From contig CBDCDJ010000007.1 of NCBI GenBank assembly GCA_965215355.1, positions 1,922,001-1,986,000 on the forward strand: a stretch of DNA of 64,000 nucleotides, in the 5' to 3' direction. Under the pieces are notes generated by a model. It worked only from the letters and a program-made list of their open reading frames with translations. It searched no databases and was not told the DNA's origin. Below, piece after piece: positions 7,689-16,093 of the stretch; positions within the stretch are counted from its first letter, which is position 1; each line of letters starts with the position of its first letter. The translations under genes were made by a program, and so were the position numbers. This stretch comes from CBDCDJ01 sp965215355. GTDB taxonomy: Bacteria > Deinococcota > Deinococci > Deinococcales > Trueperaceae.

Positions 7689-8795
7689 CTACTGCGACGG
7701 GTTGAGGTCGGGCGTTTGGGGCGTGTCCCCGTTCGGCGTGGCTTCTGTGGTGTTCGGCGCTTCGGTGCCCAAGTCGAGGATGAGTTCGCCCTGAATGTCG
7801 CCCGTCACTTTCACGTCGTTGCTGTCCAGATAATAGGTGATGACGTTGCCCTGGAAAAATTCGTCGCCCTTGCGGCTGGTCGCCGGACTCCCCGTCAACA
7901 CGGCGACGCTGTTGGCGTCGTCGAACTCGACCGAGTCGGCCTCGCTCACGCGCCCGTCCGACTCGATGATTACGCTTTCGCGCAGCACGATTTGACCGGT
8001 GGCCTCGTCGTACTTCAAGCCGCCCGCGTCCGCCGTCAGCGCGGGCGAGTCGCCTTCGGCCGTGCGGTTCAGGTCCACGCGACCGCCGCCCATCTCGAAA
8101 ATGCCCGTCGCGTTGTCGTAAACCCCTTGGTAGCCGTCCACCGTCGTACGGCCCTGCTCGAGCTTGACCTCCGGCTGGCCGCCCGGCGCCAGGTCTTCGG
8201 GGCAGAGCGTCTCGGCGTTGACGGCCAGCGTGCCGCCGAACATCTCGAGCCTGGCCTTGTCGTTGCCGCCCGCTTCTTTGGGCGGGCTTTTTTGAAACAC
8301 GATGGGCGAGGTGATGCGGGTTTCGTTGACGAGCGTCTCGACGAGGTAGGCGTCGCCGCCGTAAACCGTGCTCGTCAGCAGCTCGTCCCGTCGCGCCTCC
8401 TCGCCGCAGTCGGGAGCGCGCAGGATGAACTGCCCGCCCTCGGCCCCGGGAGCGTACTGGTTGACGACGGTGACGCGGTCTTCACGGGTCAGCCTGAGTT
8501 TGCTCAGCGGCTCCGCCCCCGCGGGCACGGTGCGCTGTAGCGGCGCGGGCGCGTCTTGCACCTCTACATCTTGGGTTTCAGCGTCCTGCGCCTCGTCACC
8601 CTGAGTTTCAGGGTCTTCTTCGGTATCCGGGGTCTGCGCGTCTCGAGCCTCCCCGGCGGGCGTCGGGTCGGGCGCGGAGTCTTGGCGGCTCTGGGCCGAC
8701 GGCGGTGGGGGCAGCGCCTCAGCGCCGTCTTGGGCCAATCCGAACGAAAGCGCCAAGCTCAGCCCCAAAACCAAACGCACCCTCGAGAAACTCAT
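7689..8795 (-). CDS. OstA/LptA-like periplasmic protein, second copy
   Basis: A 368-residue exported protein beginning with the signal peptide MSFSRVRLVLGLSLALSFGLAQ. An acidic, Asp/Glu/Thr-rich linker covers roughly residues 25-85. The remainder is built of OstA-like beta-strand repeats such as LEMFGGTLAVNAETL, VYDNATGIFEMGGGRVDLN and DEATGQIVLRESVIIESDGRV. LptA-type proteins form a periplasmic bridge carrying lipopolysaccharide-like lipids to the outer membrane. The start overlaps the preceding gene's stop as ATGA, indicating translational coupling. It is the third gene of an LptC/OstA/OstA cassette. What is transported in this lineage, where classical lipid A is doubtful, is unknown. Confidence 0.75.
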   Translation of the reverse strand: MSFSRVRLVLGLSLALSFGLAQDGAEALPPPPSAQSRQDSAPDPTPAGEARDAQTPDTEEDPETQGDEAQDAETQDVEVQDAPAPLQRTVPAGAEPLSKLRLTREDRVTVVNQYAPGAEGGQFILRAPDCGEEARRDELLTSTVYGGDAYLVETLVNETRITSPIVFQKSPPKEAGGNDKARLEMFGGTLAVNAETLCPEDLAPGGQPEVKLEQGRTTVDGYQGVYDNATGIFEMGGGRVDLNRTAEGDSPALTADAGGLKYDEATGQIVLRESVIIESDGRVSEADSVEFDDANSVAVLTGSPATSRKGDEFFQGNVITYYLDSNDVKVTGDIQGELILDLGTEAPNTTEATPNGDTPQTPDLNPSQ

Positions 8796-9709
8796 GGCAG
8801 GTTGCGCGTGAGGGTAAACTCGTCTTCCGTAAACTGAGTCGGCACCGACGCGTCGATGATGCGCACTGTGTCCAGGTCGGTCCGCTGTTCGATGCGGTCG
8901 CCCGAAATCTCGAAGCCTTCCGCCTCGTCGACCGAGGTGGCGTTGCCGATGATTTCGGCTCGAGACCGGGTGTCGTCGAAAAACACGGTGTCGCCCGTGC
9001 TGGTAATCGAACCGTCGACGATGGTCACGTTGCCCTTCGCTAGGAGCTTGTCCTGCTCGGTCAAGGTACAAACCGTGTCGGCGGTGATGAGCAGTTCGTC
9101 GCCGTCGTCGTCGACCCGCCGCGCCGTGACCTGCGCGCCCTCGCTCTGCAAACAGCCCAAGTCGCGGTCTTCTTCGTACTCCAGAGTGTCCGAGGCGGCG
9201 CTCTGGTTGCCGGTCGTGAGCTGCACGTCGCCCTTGCTGACGCTCACGTCGGTGTCGACGTCGAACTCGGCTTCCTGCGCGGTGATGGCGACGGGGTCGT
9301 CGCCCTCCTCTTTCGGGGCAACCTGGATGTCCACGCCGCCCGTGAGCGTGCCCAAACCAGTTGCCTCGCTGTAGACGAGGTCTGAGCCTTTAGACTCGAG
9401 GCGGTTGCGGGTGACGCGTACGCCGTCTTCAAAACTCGCCGTACGCCGTCCTTGGGCGGCCGTCAGGGCAACTTGCTCGCCTTCAGGGCCGCGCAGTTCG
9501 GCTTTTTGTGCGTAGATGGTCAGGTTCGACACCACCGCCCGGACCCCTTCCGGGTCGGGGTGCTCGTAAAAGATGGGGCCGAAGCGCAAGTTGCCGCTTT
9601 GGGTACCGCCGCTCGAGTCGATGCTGATGACGCGCTTTTCCGGCGCTTCTTGCGCGAACGCCGCCACGATCAGGAGTACAAGTGAAAAAATAGCCAATTT
9701 TTGAGTCAT
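8792..9709 (-). CDS. OstA/LptA-like periplasmic protein, first copy
   Basis: A 305-residue secreted protein with signal peptide MTQKLAIFSLVLLIVAAFAQ. The mature part shows repeated OstA-type strands (NLTIYAQKAELRGPEGEQV, DLVYSEATGLGTLTGGVDI, NVTIVDGSITSTGDTVFFDD), expected to form a long beta-jellyroll like LptA. ATG at 9709 is preferred because CGGAGAG lies about 8 nt before it. GTG at 9718 overlaps the upstream stop as GTGA and is the alternative start. Operon order is LptC-like, this gene, then a second OstA-like gene. Its paralogue next door suggests duplication, the two chains perhaps forming a hetero-oligomeric bridge; that is inference. Confidence 0.75.
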   Translation of the reverse strand: MTQKLAIFSLVLLIVAAFAQEAPEKRVISIDSSGGTQSGNLRFGPIFYEHPDPEGVRAVVSNLTIYAQKAELRGPEGEQVALTAAQGRRTASFEDGVRVTRNRLESKGSDLVYSEATGLGTLTGGVDIQVAPKEEGDDPVAITAQEAEFDVDTDVSVSKGDVQLTTGNQSAASDTLEYEEDRDLGCLQSEGAQVTARRVDDDGDELLITADTVCTLTEQDKLLAKGNVTIVDGSITSTGDTVFFDDTRSRAEIIGNATSVDEAEGFEISGDRIEQRTDLDTVRIIDASVPTQFTEDEFTLTRNLP

Positions 9710-9714
9710 GCTCG

Positions 9715-10284
9715 TCACTCTCCGTCCGCTCTAGCCACGTCACCGATGTCGAAGACGCTTTTTCCGACCGTGCCCACGCCCCCAGCTTCGAAGGTGGTCA
9801 GGTCGAAACTGATGTTCATGTTTTCGTTGACGCCCTCGCCACCCTCCCCTACCCAAGCGAGGTGCGGAACCTCGAACAGTCCCGTCCGCTGATTGATAAG
9901 CACCAGTCGGTCGTCCCGCGCTTGCATGTCCAGGTCCCAAGCTTCTTCGGTAAGGTGTACAGAGATTTGCTCGCCACGTAAGTTGTCGTCGCTGTCAATG
10001 GTAACTTCTTGGGCTTGCAGGGTGAAGTCCGTTGCGCTGCCCACCCTGCGCTCGGCGTCTGCAACGTCGTGCAGTGTCGTCTCGCGCGAGTCGGGGTTGT
10101 AGTCGACTTCGGGTGAGGCGAAGTGCCAGACCGCCTCGGGGTCGGCCTGGGGAAACAACGTGACCGCGGCGTCTATCAGTTCTATCCGGCTGTCGGGAAC
10201 CGCGCGCTCACTTCTGGGCAGCAGCGCCAAAACGACAAGGGAGCCGACCACGAGGGCGAGCGTGAGAAAAGCGAGTTTAAGCAC
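9715..10284 (-). CDS. LptC-like membrane-anchored periplasmic protein
   Basis: A 189-residue protein with one N-terminal transmembrane helix (LKLAFLTLALVVGSLVVLALL) and a periplasmic domain containing LptC-like segments: WHFASPEVDYNPDSRETTL, FTLQAQEVTIDSDDNLRG and the late strand NISFDLTTFEAGG. LptC connects the inner-membrane LptBFG transporter to the LptA bridge. As first gene of the cassette with two OstA-like proteins downstream, this fits the context. Sequence similarity to enterobacterial LptC is weak, so the call rests on topology and neighbours. No lptB, lptF or lptG is present in the window. Confidence 0.65.
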   Translation of the reverse strand: MLKLAFLTLALVVGSLVVLALLPRSERAVPDSRIELIDAAVTLFPQADPEAVWHFASPEVDYNPDSRETTLHDVADAERRVGSATDFTLQAQEVTIDSDDNLRGEQISVHLTEEAWDLDMQARDDRLVLINQRTGLFEVPHLAWVGEGGEGVNENMNISFDLTTFEAGGVGTVGKSVFDIGDVARADGE

Positions 10285-10355
10285 ACCGTCAATCTTTCAG
10301 GCTGAGGCTATGAGAAGCGTGACACGCAAGTAAAGCCGGCCTTGGCAATGCAGGC

Positions 10356-10832
10356 CTATTCGAACTTGACGTCGACGACCGTGTACTGAGCCGTCGTGGC
10401 CCGCAAGGGCACCGCCACCGTGTCGCCCGCGCGCTTGCCCATGAGTTCGCGCCCCAGAGGCGACTCGTCGGAAATTCGGTTTTCGAAAATATCGGCCTCG
10501 TGCGTGCCGACGAGGTAGAAGGTTTCGTGTTCGCCGTCGGCACCCTCGAGCACCAGACTCGCGCCCAAACGCGCGGGTGCGTCCTCGCCCACCTCGGCCT
10601 CGACGACCTGGGCGCGGTGGATGATTTCTTCTAAGTCGGCGATGCGCGTCTCGTTGGCACTCTGCAGCAGACGCGCCTCGTCGTAGGCGGCACTCTCGCG
10701 CAGGTCGCCGTCTTCGATGGCCTTGCCCATGTACTCGGACAACTCTTGCCGCTTGACTTCTTTGAGGTGTTTGAGTTCGTCTTTGATGCGTTCCAACCCC
10801 TGCGGGGTCAGGAAAATCGGTTTCTTCGCCAT
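10356..10832 (-). CDS. greA: Transcription elongation factor GreA
   Basis: Rescues backtracked RNA polymerase by stimulating transcript cleavage. The 158-residue protein has an N-terminal coiled coil containing KAIEDGDLRESAAYDEA, the conserved tip with acidic residues, and a C-terminal FKBP-like domain ending in ESPLGRELMGKRAGDTVAV. The tip motif and the FKBP-domain signature favour true GreA over the inhibitory paralogue Gfh1. The start ATG at 10832 is fixed by AAGGAG about 6 nt upstream. It has its own near-consensus promoter and is separated from the LptC-like gene by 71 bp. Confidence 0.92.
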   Translation of the reverse strand: MAKKPIFLTPQGLERIKDELKHLKEVKRQELSEYMGKAIEDGDLRESAAYDEARLLQSANETRIADLEEIIHRAQVVEAEVGEDAPARLGASLVLEGADGEHETFYLVGTHEADIFENRISDESPLGRELMGKRAGDTVAVPLRATTAQYTVVDVKFE

Positions 10833-10848
10833 ACCACTCCTTCCCACG

Positions 10849-10876
10849 ATTATAAGCCGGACTGGTGCGCTGTCAA
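10849..10876 (-). promoter_or_regulatory. Consensus housekeeping promoter of greA
   Basis: On the minus strand TTGACA (10876-10871), a 16-nt spacer and TATAAT (10854-10849) lie about 17 nt upstream of the start codon, leaving a short leader with a ribosome site. It is the best sigma-70-like promoter seen in the window. Confidence 0.85.
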
Positions 10877-10928
10877 CCGAGCGTGTGCAAATGTTCGCCT
10901 TTGTGTGACGCTGATTTAAGGCGAGAAG

Positions 10929-11801
10929 CTAACCCGCTTCTGCCTTCTCGTCGAAAAAGCGCTGCCAGTGCGGCTGCCGTCCGTCTACGTCCTTAAAACC
11001 GTACTCGCTCGAGAGCCCCCACGTCGACAGGGCTTGGCCCGCCTTGGCGTGTACGTTCTCGTCATTCGCCAGCGCGACCACCGCCCGCCCGATGTAGTGG
11101 GGCGTCTCCGAGCCCGCGAAGTAGGGGTCTTGCTGCGCGCCGTCCTGCCAGTTGGCTTCGCTCACGCCGAAGTGCTCGAGCATCATTTCACTGCGCAGAA
11201 AACCGGGGGTGAGCGCTACGGCGGTGATGTTCGTGTCCTGCAACTCTTCGGCCTGGTTGTGCGCCAAACGCATCACGCCCACCTTGCCGAGGTCGTAAAA
11301 GAAGTTGCCCCGGTAGGCGTAGGTCTCTCCGTCGGTCACTTCGATGACGAGCCCGCGGTCGCGCTCCAGCATCAGGGGCAAGCCGTAGCGGCTCGTGACG
11401 ATGTGGGTGTAAACGGCGCGCTCCACAAAAGCCCAGCCCTGCGCGACATCGGTTTCCCATAAGCGGGGTTTCCAGTCGACCATGCCCTCAGCGCCGATGT
11501 CGTTGACGAGGATGTCAAGGTGTCCTTGTTCCTCTCGAACGCGCTCGAACAGTGAAGCGACTTCTGCAGGCACACTGTGGTCCACGCGCACCGGGATGCC
11601 GACGCCCCCCGCCGCGGTGACGAGTTCGGCCGTCTCCTCTATCGTCTCGGGCCGGTTCATGTCCGAAGGCTGCCCGCGCACACTGCGCCCGGTGCAGTAG
11701 ACGACCGCGCCCGCCGCGCCGAGTTCTACGGCAATCCCGCGGCCCGCGCCGCGCGTAGCTCCGGCGACGACGGCGACTTTGTTTTTCAGAGGCCCACTCA
11801 C
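10929..11801 (-). CDS. SDR oxidoreductase, DHRS1-like
   Basis: A 290-residue short-chain dehydrogenase with the cofactor-binding AGATRGAGRGIAVELG motif at residue 14 and a catalytic Tyr-x3-Lys in FFYDLGKVGVMRLA. The usual catalytic Ser region reads VIEVTDGETY, so Ser is not at its normal place. The C-terminal segment SSEYGFKDVDGRQP resembles the conserved end of DHRS1-type reductases, which act on carbonyl substrates such as steroids. Its start overlaps the stop of a close paralogue by 4 bp, making it the last gene of an operon headed by an AraC-DinB fusion. Substrate unknown. Confidence 0.85.
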   Translation of the reverse strand: MSGPLKNKVAVVAGATRGAGRGIAVELGAAGAVVYCTGRSVRGQPSDMNRPETIEETAELVTAAGGVGIPVRVDHSVPAEVASLFERVREEQGHLDILVNDIGAEGMVDWKPRLWETDVAQGWAFVERAVYTHIVTSRYGLPLMLERDRGLVIEVTDGETYAYRGNFFYDLGKVGVMRLAHNQAEELQDTNITAVALTPGFLRSEMMLEHFGVSEANWQDGAQQDPYFAGSETPHYIGRAVVALANDENVHAKAGQALSTWGLSSEYGFKDVDGRQPHWQRFFDEKAEAG

Positions 11802-12664
11802 GAAGGTTGCCGCCCGTCGACGTCGGTGAAGCCGTACTCGAGCGCCACGTCCCTCGTCCGCAGCGTCTGACCCGTTTTGCTCATCACGCCGGGGTCGGTG
11901 GCGAGTGCCATTACGGCCCGCCCGACGTGCTCGGCGGATTCTGTCTGCTCGAGTTCTTCCGGCTCGTGCACCCCTTTCTCAAAATTCGCCATCACCTCTT
12001 CCGTGCGCGTCCAGCCGGGCGCGAGTCCGACGACGGCGATGTTGAACCCGCTCTTGCGCAAGTCGTGCGCCATGCCGAAGGTCATGTAGTTGATGGTGAC
12101 TTTGGACGTGCGGTAAAAGAGAGCCTGGTCGTAAAAGCTCGTGTCCATCTCGAGCGTCGTGTTGACGATGAGCTTAGCGCGCCCTGAAGTATTGACAACG
12201 AGCCCGGAGCGTTCCGCCATCAGCAGCGGGAGGGCGGCCCTTGTCGTGACGAGGTGCGAGCGCACGCCCGCCGTGAACATCTTGTCAAAGCGTGTCAGCG
12301 GCTGTTCCCAGAAGGGCGCGTCGAACGTTCCGTCCATAAGGCCCTCGTAACCGCCCCAAGCGTTGTTGACCAGCAGGTCGAGCTTGCCTTGTTCTTTTGC
12401 AACTTGTTCGAAAAGCGCTTCGACTTCCGCATCTACCGTATGGTCGACACGAACGGGAACGCCGACGCCGCCATGCTCACTGACCATTTCTGCTGTGTCC
12501 TCGACCGTTGTCCCCGACAGGTCAGGCCGGGTGGCCTTCTGCCTCGTGCTTCGCCCCGTCACGTAAACCGTCGCCCCGGCCTCGCCAAGAACGCACGCAA
12601 TCCCGCGACCCACGCCGCGGCTCGAGCCCGTGACGACGGCCACCCTACCTTCAAGCGGGCGCAC
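11798..12664 (-). CDS. SDR oxidoreductase, DHRS1-like paralogue
   Basis: A 288-residue paralogue of the following gene, with TGSSRGVGRGIACVLG, a conserved NNAWGGYEG segment, Ser in VVNTSGRAK and Tyr-x3-Lys in ALFYRTSKVTIN, so the full catalytic set is present. The C-terminus LEYGFTDVDGRQP again matches the DHRS1 type. It overlaps the upstream AraC-DinB gene by 14 bp and the downstream SDR by 4 bp, so all three are translated from one message. The pair probably arose by tandem duplication, with one copy keeping the intact active site. NADPH preference is likely from the Arg-rich motif but not proven. Confidence 0.88.
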   Translation of the reverse strand: MRPLEGRVAVVTGSSRGVGRGIACVLGEAGATVYVTGRSTRQKATRPDLSGTTVEDTAEMVSEHGGVGVPVRVDHTVDAEVEALFEQVAKEQGKLDLLVNNAWGGYEGLMDGTFDAPFWEQPLTRFDKMFTAGVRSHLVTTRAALPLLMAERSGLVVNTSGRAKLIVNTTLEMDTSFYDQALFYRTSKVTINYMTFGMAHDLRKSGFNIAVVGLAPGWTRTEEVMANFEKGVHEPEELEQTESAEHVGRAVMALATDPGVMSKTGQTLRTRDVALEYGFTDVDGRQPS

Positions 12665-13568
12665 GGTCTTCGTCCTTGGCGGGGCCGAACGCGCCCCGGT
12701 ACTCGAGCGGGTCGCCCGAGCCTAAGTCGTCGATGCCGAAGCCGCGCAGCACGCTTAGCAGCACCTGGCGCTGGTGCGCGCTGAAGGTGATGACGTGGGC
12801 CAGCACGCCGCCGTAGGAAAAGGTCTCGGGCGGGGTGCAGAGCGCGTCGGTAAAGGTGGCCTGCCAGCTTCCCGCCGCGCGCACCTCCTGGGCGATGCCG
12901 GAGAACTTCGGGAAAGCCGTGTCGAGCCGTTTCAACATGCCCGCGACGGTTTTGTCGAACACATCGGGCAGGGTTTGCCCCTCGATGGCGGCGACCCACA
13001 CCTCTTTCCAGAACACCTGACGGTGAAACATCTCACGCAGGCTGGTTTGAGGCGCTTCGAAAGGAAGGGGGTTGTGTTCGCCGAGAGGTCGGTCGAGGTG
13101 CTCGTCACTCAAACTCCGGGCGCGCTCCAACATCCGCCGCGTCAGCCACACGTCGTGCTCTAAAAGATGGTCGAGAACGTCCACGTCGAGTACTCCTTCC
13201 GGCACGAAGTGAATCCCGCTCGGCGCGTTCAGCCGGTAAGCCCTTAGACCGAGGCGGCGAAACAAGCTCGGCGAGGTGCCGTAAGCCTTGCGAAAGGCGC
13301 GGGTAAAGGCCTCGAGCGTCTCGAAGCCCGCGTCGAAGGCGGTGTCGGTCACGCTGTCCTCCGTCGCCGAAAGCCGGTAGGCGGCTCGCTCGAGCAACAA
13401 CCTTCGCCGGAACCGGCCCGGCGTCTCGCCGGTCGCGCGCCGGAAGCGCCCTATGAGGTGATAGCGGCTCGTGTGCGTTCGCCCCGCCAAGCCTGCACCG
13501 TCGAGCGTTTCGTCGAGCGTGTTCAAGATGAGGCTGACGAGCGCCCCGACTCGTTTCTCGTACTTCAT
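12651..13568 (-). CDS. AraC-type HTH fused to DinB-like domain
   Basis: A 305-residue fusion. Residues 1 to about 105 are an AraC/XylS DNA-binding domain with two helix-turn-helix units; the second contains VTDTAFDAGFETLEAFTRAFRKAYGTSP, diagnostic of the family. Residues about 125-300 look like a DinB/YfiT four-helix bundle, with HDVWLTRRMLERA, MFHRQVFWKEVW and the closing HVITFSAHQRQVLLSVLR, whose His residues are candidate metal ligands. DinB-fold proteins include thiol- and metal-dependent transferases. As first gene before two SDRs, it may sense a small molecule and control its own operon. A -10 box TAAACT (13579-13584) lies 10 nt upstream of the ATG. Ligand unknown. Confidence 0.8.
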   Translation of the reverse strand: MKYEKRVGALVSLILNTLDETLDGAGLAGRTHTSRYHLIGRFRRATGETPGRFRRRLLLERAAYRLSATEDSVTDTAFDAGFETLEAFTRAFRKAYGTSPSLFRRLGLRAYRLNAPSGIHFVPEGVLDVDVLDHLLEHDVWLTRRMLERARSLSDEHLDRPLGEHNPLPFEAPQTSLREMFHRQVFWKEVWVAAIEGQTLPDVFDKTVAGMLKRLDTAFPKFSGIAQEVRAAGSWQATFTDALCTPPETFSYGGVLAHVITFSAHQRQVLLSVLRGFGIDDLGSGDPLEYRGAFGPAKDEDRAPA

Positions 13569-13853
13569 GCCTGTCGGGAGTTTACCGCTTCGGGTTCGGG
13601 CCTCGCTTGACCAAAATTGCGCAGGTCGGGCCTGGACCTTCGCCCCTTCGGACCCAGTGAAAAAGGCGACACTCGGCTCTTCGCTCTAGGCGCTCGGCAC
13701 CTCGGTGCTGTACCATGCGAGCCAGAGGCCTACCTCCCCCCGGGTCGGCCTCCCTTTTTTTCCACCGAGCACGTCACCCTCAGCCTGCACCGTCCGACCT
13801 GGCCCGGGCGACGCGGTTTGATGGCGTGGTTTAATGGCGCTCGAGGTGACTCC

Positions 13854-14780
13854 TTGACCCGCGACCCCCGACCCGCAACCGGCACCCACGAAGCCCTGCC
13901 GGACGCGCGCAACAAAGACGTGTCCGTCTACATCAACGGCGAGTTTTTCCACCGCGACGAGGCCAAAATCTCCGTGTTCGACAGCGGTTACCTCGTCGGC
14001 GACGGGGTTTGGGAGGGGATTCGGCTGCACGAGGGTAAGTTCGTGTTTTTGGAGCGGCACTTAGACCGGCTGTTCCGAGGGGCAAAGACGATTCACATGG
14101 ACATCGGCAAGAGCCGCGCCGAACTGACCGAGGCGCTGTATGAAACGGTAAGGCGCAACGACATGCACACGAATGTCCACGCCCGACTCATGGTCACGCG
14201 GGGCAACAAAAAAACGCCCGCGCAAGACCCGCGGCTGACCGTGACGCCCCCCAACATCGTCATCATTGCCGAGCACAAGATTGCCGACCCGGCGGTGACG
14301 ATGAAAGGAATTCGCCTGTTCACGTCTACGGTGCGGCGACCCCCGCCGCAAACCCTGGACGCCAAACTCAACTGCCACAGCAAACTCCACGAGGTCATGG
14401 CGCTCATCCAGGCACTGCACGCGGGCGCGGACGAGGCGCTGATGTTGGACATCCACGGCAACGTCGCCACTTGCAACGCGACGAACTTTTTTATCGTCAC
14501 GCATGGGGAAGTCTGGACCTCCACAGGGCAGCACTGTTTGAACGGCATCACGCGGCGCTTGGTGCTCGAGCTGTGTCGGGCGAACAACCTGCCAGCGTTC
14601 GAAAAAGACTTTTCCCTCACCGACGTTTACAGCGCCGACGAGAGCTTCGTGACCGGCACCTTCGGCAGCCTGACGCCGGTCGTGGCGGTGGACGGGCGCA
14701 CCATCGGGACGGGCGAAGTTGGACCCGTGACCGCGCAACTCAGCCGCTTTTACAAGGCGGCGGTGGCGAGCTACAAGTAG
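13854..14780 (+). CDS. Class IV PLP aminotransferase (branched-chain/D-amino acid type)
   Basis: A fold-type IV aminotransferase of about 308 residues. Core motifs are INGEFFHRDEAKISVFDSGYLVGDGVWEG, the region LDAKLNCHSKLHEVMAL holding the likely Schiff-base Lys, and GADEALMLDIHG before the phosphate-binding stretch ATNFF and NGITR. Branched-chain enzymes usually have Glu in the VAE segment; here it reads VATCNATN, so Cys replaces Glu and substrate preference may differ. TTG at 13854 is chosen because GAGGTGA lies 4-5 nt upstream; ATG at 13821 in the same frame has no ribosome site but cannot be excluded. The next gene starts at the base after the stop codon. Confidence 0.85.
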   Translation: MTRDPRPATGTHEALPDARNKDVSVYINGEFFHRDEAKISVFDSGYLVGDGVWEGIRLHEGKFVFLERHLDRLFRGAKTIHMDIGKSRAELTEALYETVRRNDMHTNVHARLMVTRGNKKTPAQDPRLTVTPPNIVIIAEHKIADPAVTMKGIRLFTSTVRRPPPQTLDAKLNCHSKLHEVMALIQALHAGADEALMLDIHGNVATCNATNFFIVTHGEVWTSTGQHCLNGITRRLVLELCRANNLPAFEKDFSLTDVYSADESFVTGTFGSLTPVVAVDGRTIGTGEVGPVTAQLSRFYKAAVASYK

Positions 14781-15509
14781 ATGAGTTGCTTACGCCTATC
14801 GCTGTGGTCGGGGCCGCGCAACCTCTCGACCGCCATGATGTACGCCTTTCGGCAACGCTCGGACACGCGGGTGGTGGACGAGCCCCTGTACGGCCACTAC
14901 CTCCGGGTGATGAACGCCGAGCATCCGGGGGCGCGGGACGTGTTGGCAGCGATGGCGACCGACGGCGAGCGCGTCGTCCGCGACACCCTACTCGGCCCTT
15001 GCGACAAGCCGGTGGTGTTTTTCAAAAACATGGCGCACCACTTGGTCGGCGTAAAGCGGGACTTTCTGGACGACCTCAACAACCTGCTGCTCACCCGCGA
15101 CCCGCGTGACATGTTGAGTTCGCTCGTTGAGCAAATCCCTGAGCCGACGCTGCGCGATACCGGGTTGAAAGAACAAGTTGAGATTCTGGAACGTGAACTG
15201 GCGCAAGGGCGCGTACCCGTCGTTTTAGAGGCGAGCAAGGTTCTTAAAAATCCCGCAGGCGTCCTCACCGTTGCTTGTGAGCGACTTGATTTGCCCTTCG
15301 AACCGGCGATGCTAAGCTGGCCCGCCGGCCCCAAACCTGAAGACGGCGTGTGGGCACCCCACTGGTACACAAACGTCCACGCCTCGACCGGCTTCGCGCC
15401 CTATGAAGCGAAAAAGGTGGCGCTGCCGAAACGGCTCGAGCCCCTGCTGAACGAGTGCCTGCCCTACTACGAGCGCTTGAGCACCTACGCGATAAAAGTT
15501 CCAGACTGA
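14781..15509 (+). CDS. Sulfotransferase-like P-loop protein
   Basis: A 242-residue protein of the sulfotransferase P-loop fold. The N-terminal WSGPRNLSTAMMYAF corresponds to the phosphosulfate-binding loop and LLLTRDPRDMLSSL to the second phosphate-contact motif. The ATG immediately follows the aminotransferase stop, with zero spacing, so the two are surely co-translated. Plants encode a large protein joining a P-loop domain of this kind to a branched-chain-aminotransferase-like domain (from memory, unverified), which would support a joint function. Sulfotransfer itself is unproven; it may be a non-sulfating P-loop enzyme. Its 3' end abuts the convergent CAP-domain gene with no gap. Confidence 0.75.
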   Translation: MSCLRLSLWSGPRNLSTAMMYAFRQRSDTRVVDEPLYGHYLRVMNAEHPGARDVLAAMATDGERVVRDTLLGPCDKPVVFFKNMAHHLVGVKRDFLDDLNNLLLTRDPRDMLSSLVEQIPEPTLRDTGLKEQVEILERELAQGRVPVVLEASKVLKNPAGVLTVACERLDLPFEPAMLSWPAGPKPEDGVWAPHWYTNVHASTGFAPYEAKKVALPKRLEPLLNECLPYYERLSTYAIKVPD

Positions 15510-16055
15510 TCAGCGCGGCGTGCCAAAAACTTGCGTCCAGTATTCCAAATCCCCCGTCTCCTTCGCCGCGCCGATTTCGCGAAACTCGGGGCGCAACAGG
15601 TTGGCGCAGTGGCCGGGACTCGTCAGCCAGCCCTCGACCACGGACTGCTGCGTAAAGTGGCCGGGCGTGGCCTCGGCCAGGTTCTCGCCGACCGCCGACC
15701 ACGCGTAGCCGCGCTCTTCGACCCGGCCGGTCACGTCGCCGCCGTTTGAACCGGTGTGGCTGAAAAAGGCGTTCTCGGCCATGTCGCGGCTGTGGTCCGC
15801 GGCGGCCTCGGCCAGCACTGGGTTCCAGGCGAGGGGCACGGCGGGGCCGAAGCTGCCGCTCGCGCCGCAGTCGTAGCCGCTTTCGCGCACCTCGTTGACC
15901 CGCGCGACCATCTCCGCAAACTCGGCGGGCACCGGGCGCGGCGCGACCGTGGGCGCGGCGTCGTTCGGCGTTGGGCTTGAGGCGGCCTGGGCGGTGGCCG
16001 GGGGCGCGCAACTCGTGAGGACGAGGGTAAGGAGGACAAGGAGGGGTTTTTGCAT
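15510..16055 (-). CDS. CAP/SCP-domain (YkwD-type) lipoprotein
   Basis: A 181-residue lipoprotein: MQKPLLVLLTLVLTSCAPP ends in a lipobox LTSC, so the mature Cys 16 would be acylated. After a short Ala/Pro linker comes a bacterial CAP domain with AEMVARVNEVRESGYDC, LAEAAADHSRDMAENAFFSHTG, WSAVGENLAEA and WLTSPGHCANLLRPEFREIGAA. The CAP His and Glu residues in these motifs are in place. Function of bacterial YkwD-type proteins is poorly known; a cell-surface role is inferred. The -10 box TAGGCT (16062-16067) is 6 nt before the ATG. The gene is convergent and flush with the sulfotransferase-like gene. Confidence 0.88.
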   Translation of the reverse strand: MQKPLLVLLTLVLTSCAPPATAQAASSPTPNDAAPTVAPRPVPAEFAEMVARVNEVRESGYDCGASGSFGPAVPLAWNPVLAEAAADHSRDMAENAFFSHTGSNGGDVTGRVEERGYAWSAVGENLAEATPGHFTQQSVVEGWLTSPGHCANLLRPEFREIGAAKETGDLEYWTQVFGTPR

Positions 16056-16061
16056 CGCTCG

Positions 16062-16067
16062 AGCCTA
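16062..16067 (-). promoter_or_regulatory. -10 box TAGGCT for CAP lipoprotein, leaderless
   Basis: On the minus strand TAGGCT is followed by 6 nt and ATG at 16055; no ribosome site is present. Confidence 0.5.
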
Positions 16068-16093
16068 CCTCGGCCCCGCGTGAAAAAGCCATG

